From NCBI GenBank assembly GCA_016793325.1, contig JAEUKI010000022.1, positions 1-64,000 of the forward strand: a stretch of DNA of 64,000 nucleotides, given 5' to 3'. Made by a program: the position numbers and the translations under genes. The notes beneath the pieces were generated by a model. It was not told the origin of the DNA. It searched no databases and saw only the letters and a list, made by a program, of their open reading frames with translations. Source of the stretch: Myxococcales bacterium. GTDB taxonomy: Bacteria; Myxococcota_A; Polyangia; Polyangiales; Ga0077539. Positions 1-7,502 of the stretch are shown piece by piece (within the stretch, counting starts at the first letter, position 1; every line of letters begins with the position of its first letter).

Positions 1-2
1 TG

Positions 3-110
3 TTCGAGTACATCGAGGTGTTCTACAACCGCCGACGACTTCACTCTTCGCTCGACTACAAGACCCCAGCCGAGGTCGAACGCGCTTTCGCGCTCGCCAA
101 CGCTGCTTGA
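3..110 (+). CDS. IS3-family transposase, C-terminal fragment (5' end outside window)
   Basis: The reading frame entering the window ends in [20 protein letters not shown] followed by TPAEVERAF. This is the hallmark end of the DDE integrase domain of IS3/IS150-type OrfB transposases (the [14 protein letters not shown] pattern). Only about 35 residues are visible, so the catalytic triad and the other end of the element lie upstream of position 1. The stop is TGA at 108-110. I could not define a terminal inverted repeat or target duplication in the 140 bases that follow, so whether the element is intact is unknown. Confidence 0.85.
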   Translation, partial: FEYIEVFYNRRRLHSSLDYKTPAEVERAFALANAA

Positions 111-252
111 CCAACTGTCAACGCAATCGAGGGAAGCCCACTCACTCCAACCCCGCCGCGCGTACTCTCTCCTCCGCTGTGCCCCACATTCGATCCCAAA
201 TCTCCGCGCTGCGCATTAAGTCCCCGCTCGTGCGTCCGACTCTCTTCGCGGA

Positions 253-1557
253 GTGAAGCGCCACATTTTCCACTTTTTGCTCGCGACCGCGCTGCTCGCG
301 CCGTCGACCGCAGCTGCGCAGCTCGAGGTGCGCGGGCGAACGATGGCCGTCGTTCCCGTTGCGGCGCCGCAGACGCTCGCGTTCGGGCCGGGGGGCGGGC
401 TGTCGCTCGCGGTCGGGGCGCGCGTTCGGCCGTGGTTCACGCTCGCGGGTGAGCTCGAAGCGACGCTCCTCTCGTTGACGACCGCGCGATTGCCCGAAGG
501 CGTCCTCGCGCCGACGACTCCTGGCGGCTCGCTCTCGCTCGGCGCGGTCGCGCGCGTCGAGCCCTTCGCGGCGCCTGCGCGCGTCACGCCCTTCATCGAG
601 CTCGCGCTCGCCCTGGGAATCTCCGGAACGCGCTTCGCCCCCGCCCTCGCCCCTCGCGCCGGTGTCGCGCTGCGATTCGCGGACTACAGCATCGGCGCGT
701 CCGTCGGCTACTGGCGCTTGTTCGACGTCGCCCCGTCGGTGCTCCCGGGGGATGGCCAGTTCGTCACGGCGGGCCTCGAGCTCACGCGCTCGTTCGGCGG
801 CGCGCCAACGACGATCCGCGCTCCCGAAGCTCGCGTCGAACAGCCTGCGTCTCCACCGGCGCGCGTGTGTCCTGTGTTGGTTCACGCGACGACGAGCGAC
901 CTCGACCACGACGGGTGTCCCGACGACGATCGCGACGACGATCACATCGCGGACCCTTCGGACGCGTGCCCCGATCACGCAGAAGACCGCGACAACTTCG
1001 AGGACGCCGACGGCTGTCCCGATCCCGACAACGACCGCGACACGATCGCGGACGCGGTCGACCGATGTCCGCTCGCCGCAGAAGTGATCAATGGAGTCGA
1101 CGATCAGGACGGGTGCCCCGACGAGACCCTCGCGCGCGTGCAGGGCGGGCGCGTGCTGTACGTCGATCAGCTTCGGTTCTTCTTCAACTCGATCCGCATC
1201 ACGCCCGACAGCCGGCCCGTGCTGCGAGACATCGCGCGCATCTTCACGGCGCACCCCGAGTTCGCCGTGATCTACGTCGAGGGACACGCGGACTCGATCG
1301 GCGACGAGCACTACAACGACCGACTCTCGTACTTGCGCGCGTGCGCGATCGTCGACGCCATCGCGCAGCTCGGCGTGGCGCGTGCGCGGATGGTTCCCGT
1401 TGGGTACGGACAGCGACAGCCGGTCGCGCACGGCGAAGACTATTGGCGTCGCGCGCTCAACCGTCGCGTCGAGTTCGTCGTCGATGGTCGCCGAACGCCC
1501 GGCCGAGCGCTCACCGCGCGCGGCTTCGTCGACGTGAGAGCGGGAGGTGCGCAATGA
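253..1557 (+). CDS. OmpA-family outer-membrane protein with thrombospondin type 3 repeats
   Basis: A 434-residue envelope protein. Residues 1-23 form a Sec signal peptide ending AAA-Q. Residues 24 to about 200 look like a small beta-barrel (alternating hydrophobic strands, aromatic ends). Residues about 215-292 carry Asp-rich calcium-binding TSP3 repeats of the D-x-D-x-D-G-CPD type. Residues about 305-420 form an OmpA C-terminal peptidoglycan-binding domain with the conserved GHAD, ND-RLS and NRRVEF segments. It probably ties the outer membrane to peptidoglycan. The start is GTG at 253, chosen because the signal peptide begins there; its Shine-Dalgarno sequence is poor. The stop overlaps the next gene's start (ATGA), so the two are co-transcribed. 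Confidence 0.9.
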   Translation: MKRHIFHFLLATALLAPSTAAAQLEVRGRTMAVVPVAAPQTLAFGPGGGLSLAVGARVRPWFTLAGELEATLLSLTTARLPEGVLAPTTPGGSLSLGAVARVEPFAAPARVTPFIELALALGISGTRFAPALAPRAGVALRFADYSIGASVGYWRLFDVAPSVLPGDGQFVTAGLELTRSFGGAPTTIRAPEARVEQPASPPARVCPVLVHATTSDLDHDGCPDDDRDDDHIADPSDACPDHAEDRDNFEDADGCPDPDNDRDTIADAVDRCPLAAEVINGVDDQDGCPDETLARVQGGRVLYVDQLRFFFNSIRITPDSRPVLRDIARIFTAHPEFAVIYVEGHADSIGDEHYNDRLSYLRACAIVDAIAQLGVARARMVPVGYGQRQPVAHGEDYWRRALNRRVEFVVDGRRTPGRALTARGFVDVRAGGAQ

Positions 1558-2693
1558 ACGCTCGACTCCACTTTGCAACCGCGGTTCTCTTCGTGATGAC
1601 GCTCGCCGGCTGCCCGAGCTCGCTCGTCGGCGGACAGTGCGCCCCCGGCTGGGTCGAGAGCGACAACCAACGCTGCGTGCGCGCGGACGCTTCGGCCAGC
1701 GACGCGCGCGTCGAGCCAGAGGACGCGCAGGACGCCGCACAAGATGCTGCGCAGGGGGACGGCAGCGACGCGCGCTTCGATGGAAACGCTACGGACGATG
1801 GATCGACCACGGATTCGAGCGCGGACTCCACCGCAAGCGATGGATCCGCGGGAGACGGCGGTCTCTCGTCGGACGACGCGGACGCAGCGACGAGCACCGA
1901 CGCGCCGCCTTCGGATGGCGGCGGATGCATCGAGCCCCTCATCGCGTGCGGAGGCGTGTGCGTCGACCTGAACAGCGATCCCGATCACTGCGGGGGCTGC
2001 GGCGTTCGTTGCCCCACGGGGATCTGCAACGGTGGTCGTTGTCGCGCCGCGCGCGCAGGGCACATGGTGCTCATCGGGAGCGACTACGAGTCCTCGCGCC
2101 CGCCGCAAGACGTGATCCTCGCGAACGCGGTCTCGCTGGGATCGCGCGGGGTCATTCGATTGCTCACGTTCGCGCGCTACGCCAACGGCGCCGTGCGCGC
2201 GCGGGTCGACAGCGTCGTCGACTCGATGATCGGCGCGCCGCGCGTGCGACGAAGCGTCCTCTCGAACGAGTCCGAGCTCTCGCGCGAGCTCACGATCGAC
2301 CGCTTCGACGCGCTGCTCGTGTACGACCAACGCGACGCGACCTCGTCGCAAATGCGCTCGCTCGCGCTTCTGTGGAGCGACGCGCTCGCGGGCTTCGCCC
2401 GCGCCGGCGGAACGGTCATCCTCTTGGACGGAGCAAACCCGACGCACGGATCGTGGCTGCTCGCGCGCGAGTCGGGGCTCCTCGCGGTCACCGACGCGAC
2501 CGACGCGGACACGATCACGATCAGGCTCTCGCCAACCGCCGCCGCCGACGCGCTCGCGAGCGGCGTCGATGTGCTCTTCGTCGCGTCGCGCAACGCGGTT
2601 CGCTATCGGCTTCCGACCAGCGACTACGTCGTGTTCGCCGACGACGCGGACGCCACGCGCCCCGTGGTGCTGCATCGCGCTGTGTTGCCGTGA
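1554..2693 (+). CDS. Secreted lipoprotein with Cys-rich motif and a C-terminal alpha/beta domain
   Basis: A 379-residue lipoprotein: signal peptide with lipobox LAGC near residue 20, then a long Asp/Ser/Ala linker (about 45-125) typical of myxobacterial surface lipoproteins. A short cysteine cluster follows (ACGGVCVD and HCGGCGVRCP). The C-terminal half (about 160-379) reads like a soluble alpha/beta fold that could resemble a ThuA/glutamine-amidotransferase-like domain (MVLIGSDYE, LLVYDQRD, GGTVILLDG), but no catalytic residues can be fixed. The start at 1554 has a good ribosome site (GGGAGGT) and overlaps the OmpA gene by four bases. Exact function is unknown. Confidence 0.85.
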   Translation: MNARLHFATAVLFVMTLAGCPSSLVGGQCAPGWVESDNQRCVRADASASDARVEPEDAQDAAQDAAQGDGSDARFDGNATDDGSTTDSSADSTASDGSAGDGGLSSDDADAATSTDAPPSDGGGCIEPLIACGGVCVDLNSDPDHCGGCGVRCPTGICNGGRCRAARAGHMVLIGSDYESSRPPQDVILANAVSLGSRGVIRLLTFARYANGAVRARVDSVVDSMIGAPRVRRSVLSNESELSRELTIDRFDALLVYDQRDATSSQMRSLALLWSDALAGFARAGGTVILLDGANPTHGSWLLARESGLLAVTDATDADTITIRLSPTAAADALASGVDVLFVASRNAVRYRLPTSDYVVFADDADATRPVVLHRAVLP

Positions 2694-2720
2694 GGTGCCG
2701 TCGAGCTCCCCGCGAGGCGC

Positions 2721-2786
2721 GCTGGGGTTCGGGCCTCACCCCCGCTGCCGCGCGCCCCTCTCCCGCGGCACCGCGGGAGAGGGGCT
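2721..2786 (+). repeat. REP-like 66-bp inverted-repeat arm (left copy)
   Basis: Left arm of the inverted pair. It contains CTCACCCCCGCTGCCGCGCG followed by a 14-bp perfect stem (2755-2768 with 2771-2784, two-base loop). The hairpin follows the stop of the 1554-2693 gene by about 60 bases and could act as a transcription barrier, but no T-run follows it. Confidence 0.9.
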
Positions 2787-2789
2787 TGT

Positions 2790-2969
2790 CATCGAGCAAA
2801 CGTGATCGAGCGAACGTGATCGAGCAAACGTGATCGAGCGAACGCGATCGAGCAAACGTGATCGAGCGAACGTGATCGAGCGAACGTGATCGAGCGAACG
2901 CGAACGAACGCGAACGAACGCGAACGAACGCGATCGAACGAACGCGATCGAACGAACGTGATCGAGCGC
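2790..2969 (+). repeat. 14-bp tandem repeat array (unit GATCGAGCGAACGT)
   Basis: Eight consecutive 14-bp units run from 2790 to 2901, differing at two positions (G/A in GCGAAC/GCAAAC and terminal T/C). Three 10-bp units GAACGAACGC follow (2902-2931), then two 14-bp units GATCGAACGAACGY (2932-2959) and a partial unit. The 14-bp period is not a multiple of three, so the array is not coding. It is a candidate variable-number tandem repeat. Confidence 0.95.
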
Positions 2970-3017
2970 TGTCGACGCTCGACGCCCGCTGCTTGATAAC
3001 ACACCCACACAATGCAG

Positions 3018-3083
3018 AGCCCCTCTCCCGCGGTGCCGCGGGAGAGGGGCGCGCGGCAGCGGGGGTGAGGCCCGAACCCCAGC
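3018..3083 (-). repeat. REP-like 66-bp inverted-repeat arm (right copy)
   Basis: Exact reverse complement of 2721-2786, with the same internal 14-bp stem. It is followed by a 17-bp spacer repeating the CGCGCGGCAGCGGGGG theme, then the second copy of the 28-bp direct repeat. Confidence 0.9.
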
Positions 3084-3232
3084 ACGCGCGGCAGCGGGGG
3101 GGTGCCGTCGAGCTCCCCGCGAGGCGCGATCGACCGACGCTTCACGAGGGGGGCTTAAGGGATACCGACGGCAGCCGACTAGTCCCTCGACGCGGGCACA
3201 GGATCTCTGGCCCGCACGTGGAGGAGAACATC

Positions 3233-4570
3233 ATGTCACGCGTTTTCATTGCGCGCGCTGCGGTCGCTGCGTGCCTCGTAGGCTGCGCCGGTCAGCCCGA
3301 ATCGGCGGTCGCTCCGCGCTCGCGACGATCGATCTCGACGGCGCCCCGCAGCGCCGAGGCGCTTCGCGCCTCCGACGAACGACCGGCGCTGATCGGCGAG
3401 TACATCGGCACGTACGATCACGCGACGGGGCAGCTGCGATTCTCCCGCGCGCGCAACGGAAGCCGGGTTCCTTCGCCAGGGTTCGCCGAAGCGAGCACCG
3501 ACGCGGTGACCCTCGATGACAACGGCAGCTCGATCTTCGGGGTCGGCTTGATCGACCTCGAGCCGTGCCTGGTCAATCAGCTCTGCGCGAACGTCACGAT
3601 CACCAATGATTCGTCCGTGTCCCTCGGCTCCGTTCGCATCGACATCTACGACCTCGATGGCGGCGCGACGATCGCCAATCCGATGTCGCTCGGAACCAAC
3701 TACCCGTCGCGCAGCGGAAGCGCTGGCGGATGGAACTATCCGACGCTCGCAGGCTCGGGCGGCTCTGCGGCGCGCGTGTGGAAGTTCGACACCAACGCGG
3801 GCGCGGACTTCTCGTTCAACGTCGCGGTCTGGGCGACCTACTCGCGCGCTGGCTACTCGACCTCGTCGCTGGGGACGATCTCCAGCGCGAACAACGCCGC
3901 GAGCGCCGACGCGACGTGGTCCGACGCGGCTCCCGCGTGGCGCGACGCGTGTCTCGTGAGCGGCTCGACGGTGATCTCTGGACAGACTGCGTTTACGACC
4001 GCGGGCGTGACGCCAGCGTTTCCCTCTTCGGTGTTCGACACGTTGATCGACACCGATGGGTGGGCAGGCGGGCTCGAGGTCTCGTCCGCGGGCACGCTCA
4101 GCATCACGAGCGTCTTGTCCGGAGCGAACCTCACGCTGAGCGATTCTTCTGCGCCGGACTACACGTTCTATCCGTTTTGGGACGCGCTCGAGTCGACCAA
4201 CGGCTCGGTCTGCGCCGCGGTGGATCCGACGAGCAGCGCGCCCGCGCGACGCTTCGTCGCCACGTGGAAGAACGTGAACATCGCCTCGCTGTCCGACAGT
4301 CGCCTGACGTTCTCGATCGTGATACGCGAGGGAAGCGACGACGTGTGGTTCCTCTATCACCGGTGGTCGACGAGCCCGAGCGACTGCTCGTCGTCGGGCA
4401 CGGGCAGCGACCTCGTCCGCGCGGGCGGCGCCACGATCGGCGTGCGCGGCTTCGGCGTCGGACAGGTGAACGTCCTCTCGCACAACACGGCGACGCTGCC
4501 CTCTCACGCATCGTCGTGCGACGGCGACGGAGCGTTCTATCGCCTCACGGCCACGCCAGCGACGCCGTAA
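3233..4570 (+). CDS. Secreted lipoprotein, paralogue of the protein encoded at 15165-16538
   Basis: A 445-residue protein with an N-terminal signal and lipobox LVGC at about residue 20. The mature part is Thr/Ser/Gly-rich with many short beta segments and no recognised catalytic motif. It shares ordered segments with the protein at 15165-16538: a T-V-x-L-D/E-DNG segment near the start, VT-NDS, a repeated APAWRDAC block, S-AG in the middle, RRFVATWKNV versus RRFVVTWKNV, LTFSIV and YHRWS near the end. The start has a strong ribosome site (GGAGGAG at about 3220). The role is unknown, probably a surface or matrix protein. The paralogue is next to a RiPP locus; this copy is not. Confidence 0.85.
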   Translation: MSRVFIARAAVAACLVGCAGQPESAVAPRSRRSISTAPRSAEALRASDERPALIGEYIGTYDHATGQLRFSRARNGSRVPSPGFAEASTDAVTLDDNGSSIFGVGLIDLEPCLVNQLCANVTITNDSSVSLGSVRIDIYDLDGGATIANPMSLGTNYPSRSGSAGGWNYPTLAGSGGSAARVWKFDTNAGADFSFNVAVWATYSRAGYSTSSLGTISSANNAASADATWSDAAPAWRDACLVSGSTVISGQTAFTTAGVTPAFPSSVFDTLIDTDGWAGGLEVSSAGTLSITSVLSGANLTLSDSSAPDYTFYPFWDALESTNGSVCAAVDPTSSAPARRFVATWKNVNIASLSDSRLTFSIVIREGSDDVWFLYHRWSTSPSDCSSSGTGSDLVRAGGATIGVRGFGVGQVNVLSHNTATLPSHASSCDGDGAFYRLTATPATP

Positions 4571-4654
4571 CCCGCGCGGACTCTGCGCGACCAAGCGCCA
4601 CGAATCGGGGGCGTCATCGGTCGCGCGCGTCTCTCACCCACCGAGGACTACGCC

Positions 4655-5056
4655 ATGTTTCGCACGCTCGTGTTGGCGCTGCTCGTGTCGAGCACGTCTG
4701 CCTGTTTCGGGTTCAAGCAGTACACGCCGCTCCGTGTTCCGTTGCACGCCGAGCGGACCGAGCGAGCGAGCGCGCTCGAGGTGTTGGTCCGCGAGCTCGA
4801 GCTCCGCGTCGTGCGGCACAACCGCCATCACACGTGGGTCGAGGCCGTCGAGCCCTCGCGAGGATCCCTTCGCAATCGCTTCGTCTTGGACACGCGTCGC
4901 GGCGCGCTCTCGGTGTCGACCTGGACAGAGATCCGCGGGGCGGACGGCGCGTGGCAGCAGTCGTCGTGGGTGTGCGAAGGCTACGACCACGCGCGGGAGC
5001 GAGAGGTCGTCGAGCGCTACGAGCTCGTGCTTCGTCGCGTGCGTCGAGCGGAGTAG
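4655..5056 (+). CDS. Small lipoprotein, function unknown
   Basis: A 133-residue protein with a signal peptide and lipobox STSAC (Cys about residue 17). The mature part is charged (many Arg and Glu) and likely alpha/beta; no family recognised. A CGAGGA ribosome site lies a few bases before the ATG. It follows the 3233-4570 gene by 84 bases on the same strand and converges with the sigma-factor gene, whose stop is 25 bases downstream. Confidence 0.75.
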   Translation: MFRTLVLALLVSSTSACFGFKQYTPLRVPLHAERTERASALEVLVRELELRVVRHNRHHTWVEAVEPSRGSLRNRFVLDTRRGALSVSTWTEIRGADGAWQQSSWVCEGYDHAREREVVERYELVLRRVRRAE

Positions 5057-5081
5057 GGACGCTCGCCAACGCGCGAGGCGC

Positions 5082-6104
5082 TCAGCTCACGACGCTCTCT
5101 CGCATCTTTCGCACGGCGTCCGCGTGCAGCTGACACACGCGAGCCTCGGATACCCCCAGCACCTTCGCGATCGCGCGGAGCGTCATCGAGTCACCGTAGT
5201 GCATCGACAGCACCCGCTGGAGGCGATCGGGAAGCGCGCGATACGCACGATCCACGAGCACCGCGTGCTCGGCGCGCACGGCGATGGTCTCTGGTGAGTC
5301 GCTCGTGTCTTCGGCCATGTACTCTTCGACTTGAACGTGCGACTTGGTCGCCTCGTGCAAGACGAGGTGCGCCTCGAGCTCTTTCTGCGTGATGTTCATC
5401 TCGCGGGCGACTTCGCTGTATTCGGGCGGGCGTCCGAGCCGGGCCGTGAGCGTTCGCCACGCGAGGGAGAACTGTCCGTCGAGCAGGCGCCCGCGTCGCT
5501 TTCGTGGATCCGCGGCGCGGATCTCGTCCTTGATCGCGCCTCGAATGCGAATCCGCGCGAAGGCTTCGAACGGCACGCCCGAGTCGGCGCGATACGAGTT
5601 CCACGCTGAGACGAGGCCGACGAAGCCCGCGCCGATCAGGTCGTCTGCGTGGATCGAGCTCACGCGCGACAGGGTGCTCGCCATCCTTCGAATGATCGGG
5701 AGCATCTCGACCGCGATCTTGTGAGGCAGCACCGTCGGCTGCTCGTCGGGCTCGCTCCACACCATCGGATCGCGCGACTCGACGAAGCGCCGGAGCAGCG
5801 CGATCGGCTCGGACTCGAGCGCCGAAAACTCGACGCCCACCCGACGCACCTGCGCGGCGCTCCAGACGACCACGCCCGCCACCCGACACACGCTCGGCTC
5901 GAAGTCCGTGAGCGACAGCGACACCGCGACGTCGCTGCCGATCGGAGGCGGCTCGTCGCGCAGCTCGAGGAGCACCCCGCCTTCTGACAGATTGAGGCTC
6001 TGTCCGAAGAATTGTCGATCGGGCTCGACGAGGCAAACCGCAGGAGCGTGCAGATCGACCCTACGAAAGATTCTCGCCTCGGATACCGCTTCAGTCGCCT
6101 CCAT
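5082..6104 (-). CDS. PilZ domain-sigma factor fusion (FliA/WhiG-like sigma-70 family)
   Basis: A 340-residue fusion. Residues 10-108 form a PilZ domain with both c-di-GMP-binding signatures, R11-x3-R15 and N38-x-S40-x-x-G43. Residues about 130-200 are sigma region 2 (DDLIGAGFVGL, FARIRIRGAIKDE), about 215-255 region 3, and about 285-335 region 4 with a helix-turn-helix (MTLRAIAKVLGVSEARVCQL). The sigma half resembles the FliA/WhiG/SigB type that drives flagellar or developmental genes. Start chosen at 6104 because a GGAGAGGGA ribosome site precedes it; an upstream ATG at 6197 lacks one. It is the last gene of a minus-strand c-di-GMP group, so its promoter recognition may be tuned directly by the second messenger. 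That link is inferred. Confidence 0.9.
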   Translation of the reverse strand: MEATEAVSEARIFRRVDLHAPAVCLVEPDRQFFGQSLNLSEGGVLLELRDEPPPIGSDVAVSLSLTDFEPSVCRVAGVVVWSAAQVRRVGVEFSALESEPIALLRRFVESRDPMVWSEPDEQPTVLPHKIAVEMLPIIRRMASTLSRVSSIHADDLIGAGFVGLVSAWNSYRADSGVPFEAFARIRIRGAIKDEIRAADPRKRRGRLLDGQFSLAWRTLTARLGRPPEYSEVAREMNITQKELEAHLVLHEATKSHVQVEEYMAEDTSDSPETIAVRAEHAVLVDRAYRALPDRLQRVLSMHYGDSMTLRAIAKVLGVSEARVCQLHADAVRKMRESVVS

Positions 6105-6272
6105 GAACGTTCCCTCTCCAGTTGAACGCGCCCGCAAACGAGCGATGAATATCTCTCTGTCGCGGCCCTCGGGACTCGACGCCCTCTCGGGCCCCACGAG
6201 CGCGGTTCATCGAACCTTGTCAACGAGCGCGGATGCCAGTCGAACCAGGTCGGCGGTCTCCGTCGCCGGTCG

Positions 6273-7436
6273 CTACGATCTGCCGTCGAATCCCAGCGGC
6301 ACGGTGAAGCCCGCCGCAGGTTTCGCCAGGTAGTATCCCTGCAACAGATCGCAGCCGATCTCTTCGAGCGCTCGATATTCTCCCTCTGTCTCGACTCCCT
6401 CACACACGACCGATGCCCCCACGTCTTGTGCCAGTGTGAGGATCGAGCGGATCACGCGACGCTTGACCGCTGAAGCGTCGACCGCTCGCACGAGAGACAT
6501 GTCGACCTTGACCACTTCAGGTTCGATCAACGCTAGCACGCTCAGCGCGGCGTAACCAGCGCCCAGGTCGTCGACGGCGATTCGATAACCCAATTTTCGA
6601 AGCCGACTGATCTTCGCCGAAATGTCTGGAATGGACGCGAGCGACGCTTGTTCAGTGATCTCTAGCACCACTCGCTTGGAAAACTCGTGCAGGTTGTCTG
6701 CTGTCTCGATGAGGCTGTCGTCCTCGAGTTCGGACGCGTGCACATTGACGAAGAGGTCTACGTCGGGAGGCGCGTGTGCCGTGCTGTCGCACACGAGCTG
6801 CCGCACGCGCGCGCCCACGTCCCGGATTCGACCGAGCTCGAACGCGGCGTCGAGGACGGCCAAGGGGCCTGTGAGCTTCGGATGCGCCGATCGCAAGAGC
6901 GCCTCGTACGCGACGGCTCGGCGCTCGCGAATCGACACCACGGGCTGAAACGCGAGCGTGCAGCGCTCGAGCGCCTCGTCGAGGAGCATGTCCTTCAGAG
7001 ACATGCGCACCCTCGTCTGCGAGTCGTGTACGGAGATCGCGCGCAGGCTGAGGATCTTGCGTTCGATGCTGGCGGCGAGCAGTCGAATCGCCAGCTCGTT
7101 GTCGGGCGTGCGGCCCTCGAAGGTCCACGGGTCGCGCTGGCGCAGGACTTCGGGAGCGCGCTCGGAGAGCGCCAACACCGTCGGTCGATCCTCGAGCGCC
7201 TCGAGCACCGAGCGAACGCTCTCGCGCTCGACGGAGAACGACTCGTCGACGACGAGCACGACGCACTCGTTGGCGTCGAGCCAGCGCCGAAGCTCGTCGG
7301 GCGATCGCGCCTCGACGAGCTGGCCGCCGAGCGCTGCTGCTAGCCGCGCGAACAGCGGCTCTCTCTCGGATGATGGAGAGACCAACGCGATCGGACGCTC
7401 CGTCGGTTGCGTGGCTCGTTGTGCTTGGTGAGACAT
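6273..7436 (-). CDS. Cyclic-di-GMP phosphodiesterase, degenerate receiver plus EAL domain
   Basis: A 387-residue protein. The first about 120 residues look like a receiver fold without the usual acidic pocket. Residues about 150-385 form an EAL domain with every catalytic position visible: E178-A-L, N231, E259 in LEITE, D289-D290, K310, E346 and E349 (EGVE), and Q366. It should hydrolyse c-di-GMP to pGpG. It lies between the sigma-factor gene (168-bp gap) and the kinase-PilZ gene (66-bp gap) on the same strand, which suggests it resets the signal read by those two PilZ proteins. Confidence 0.92.
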   Translation of the reverse strand: MSHQAQRATQPTERPIALVSPSSEREPLFARLAAALGGQLVEARSPDELRRWLDANECVVLVVDESFSVERESVRSVLEALEDRPTVLALSERAPEVLRQRDPWTFEGRTPDNELAIRLLAASIERKILSLRAISVHDSQTRVRMSLKDMLLDEALERCTLAFQPVVSIRERRAVAYEALLRSAHPKLTGPLAVLDAAFELGRIRDVGARVRQLVCDSTAHAPPDVDLFVNVHASELEDDSLIETADNLHEFSKRVVLEITEQASLASIPDISAKISRLRKLGYRIAVDDLGAGYAALSVLALIEPEVVKVDMSLVRAVDASAVKRRVIRSILTLAQDVGASVVCEGVETEGEYRALEEIGCDLLQGYYLAKPAAGFTVPLGFDGRS

Positions 7437-7502
7437 GACCGAAGCCTCGATGGGAAGTTGTCGACCGGTTTCGATTCGTTGGACGCACGCGGCTCGGGGC
7501 GC

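Larger units (their letters stand above)
2694..3128. repeat. Composite repeat island: direct repeats, perfect inverted repeats and 14-bp tandem repeats
   Basis: This 435-bp stretch has no gene. A 28-bp direct repeat (starts GGTGCCGTCGAG) occurs at 2694-2721 and again identically at 3101-3128. Just inside lie two 66-bp arms, 2721-2786 and 3018-3083, which are perfect inverted copies of each other. Each arm contains its own strong palindrome (CCCCTCTCCCGCGG paired with its complement). Between the arms is a 14-bp tandem repeat array. The rest of the intergenic gap, 3129-3232, holds only the ribosome site of the next gene. The arms belong to the same dispersed family as those at 21617, 21837 and 22029. 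Confidence 0.95.

Noticed and set aside
2755-2784. Intrinsic terminator
   Set aside because: The stem is strong but is not followed by a T-run, and the same sequence is a dispersed repeat.
2790-2969. CRISPR array
   Set aside because: Units are only 10-14 bp, contiguous and without unique spacers.
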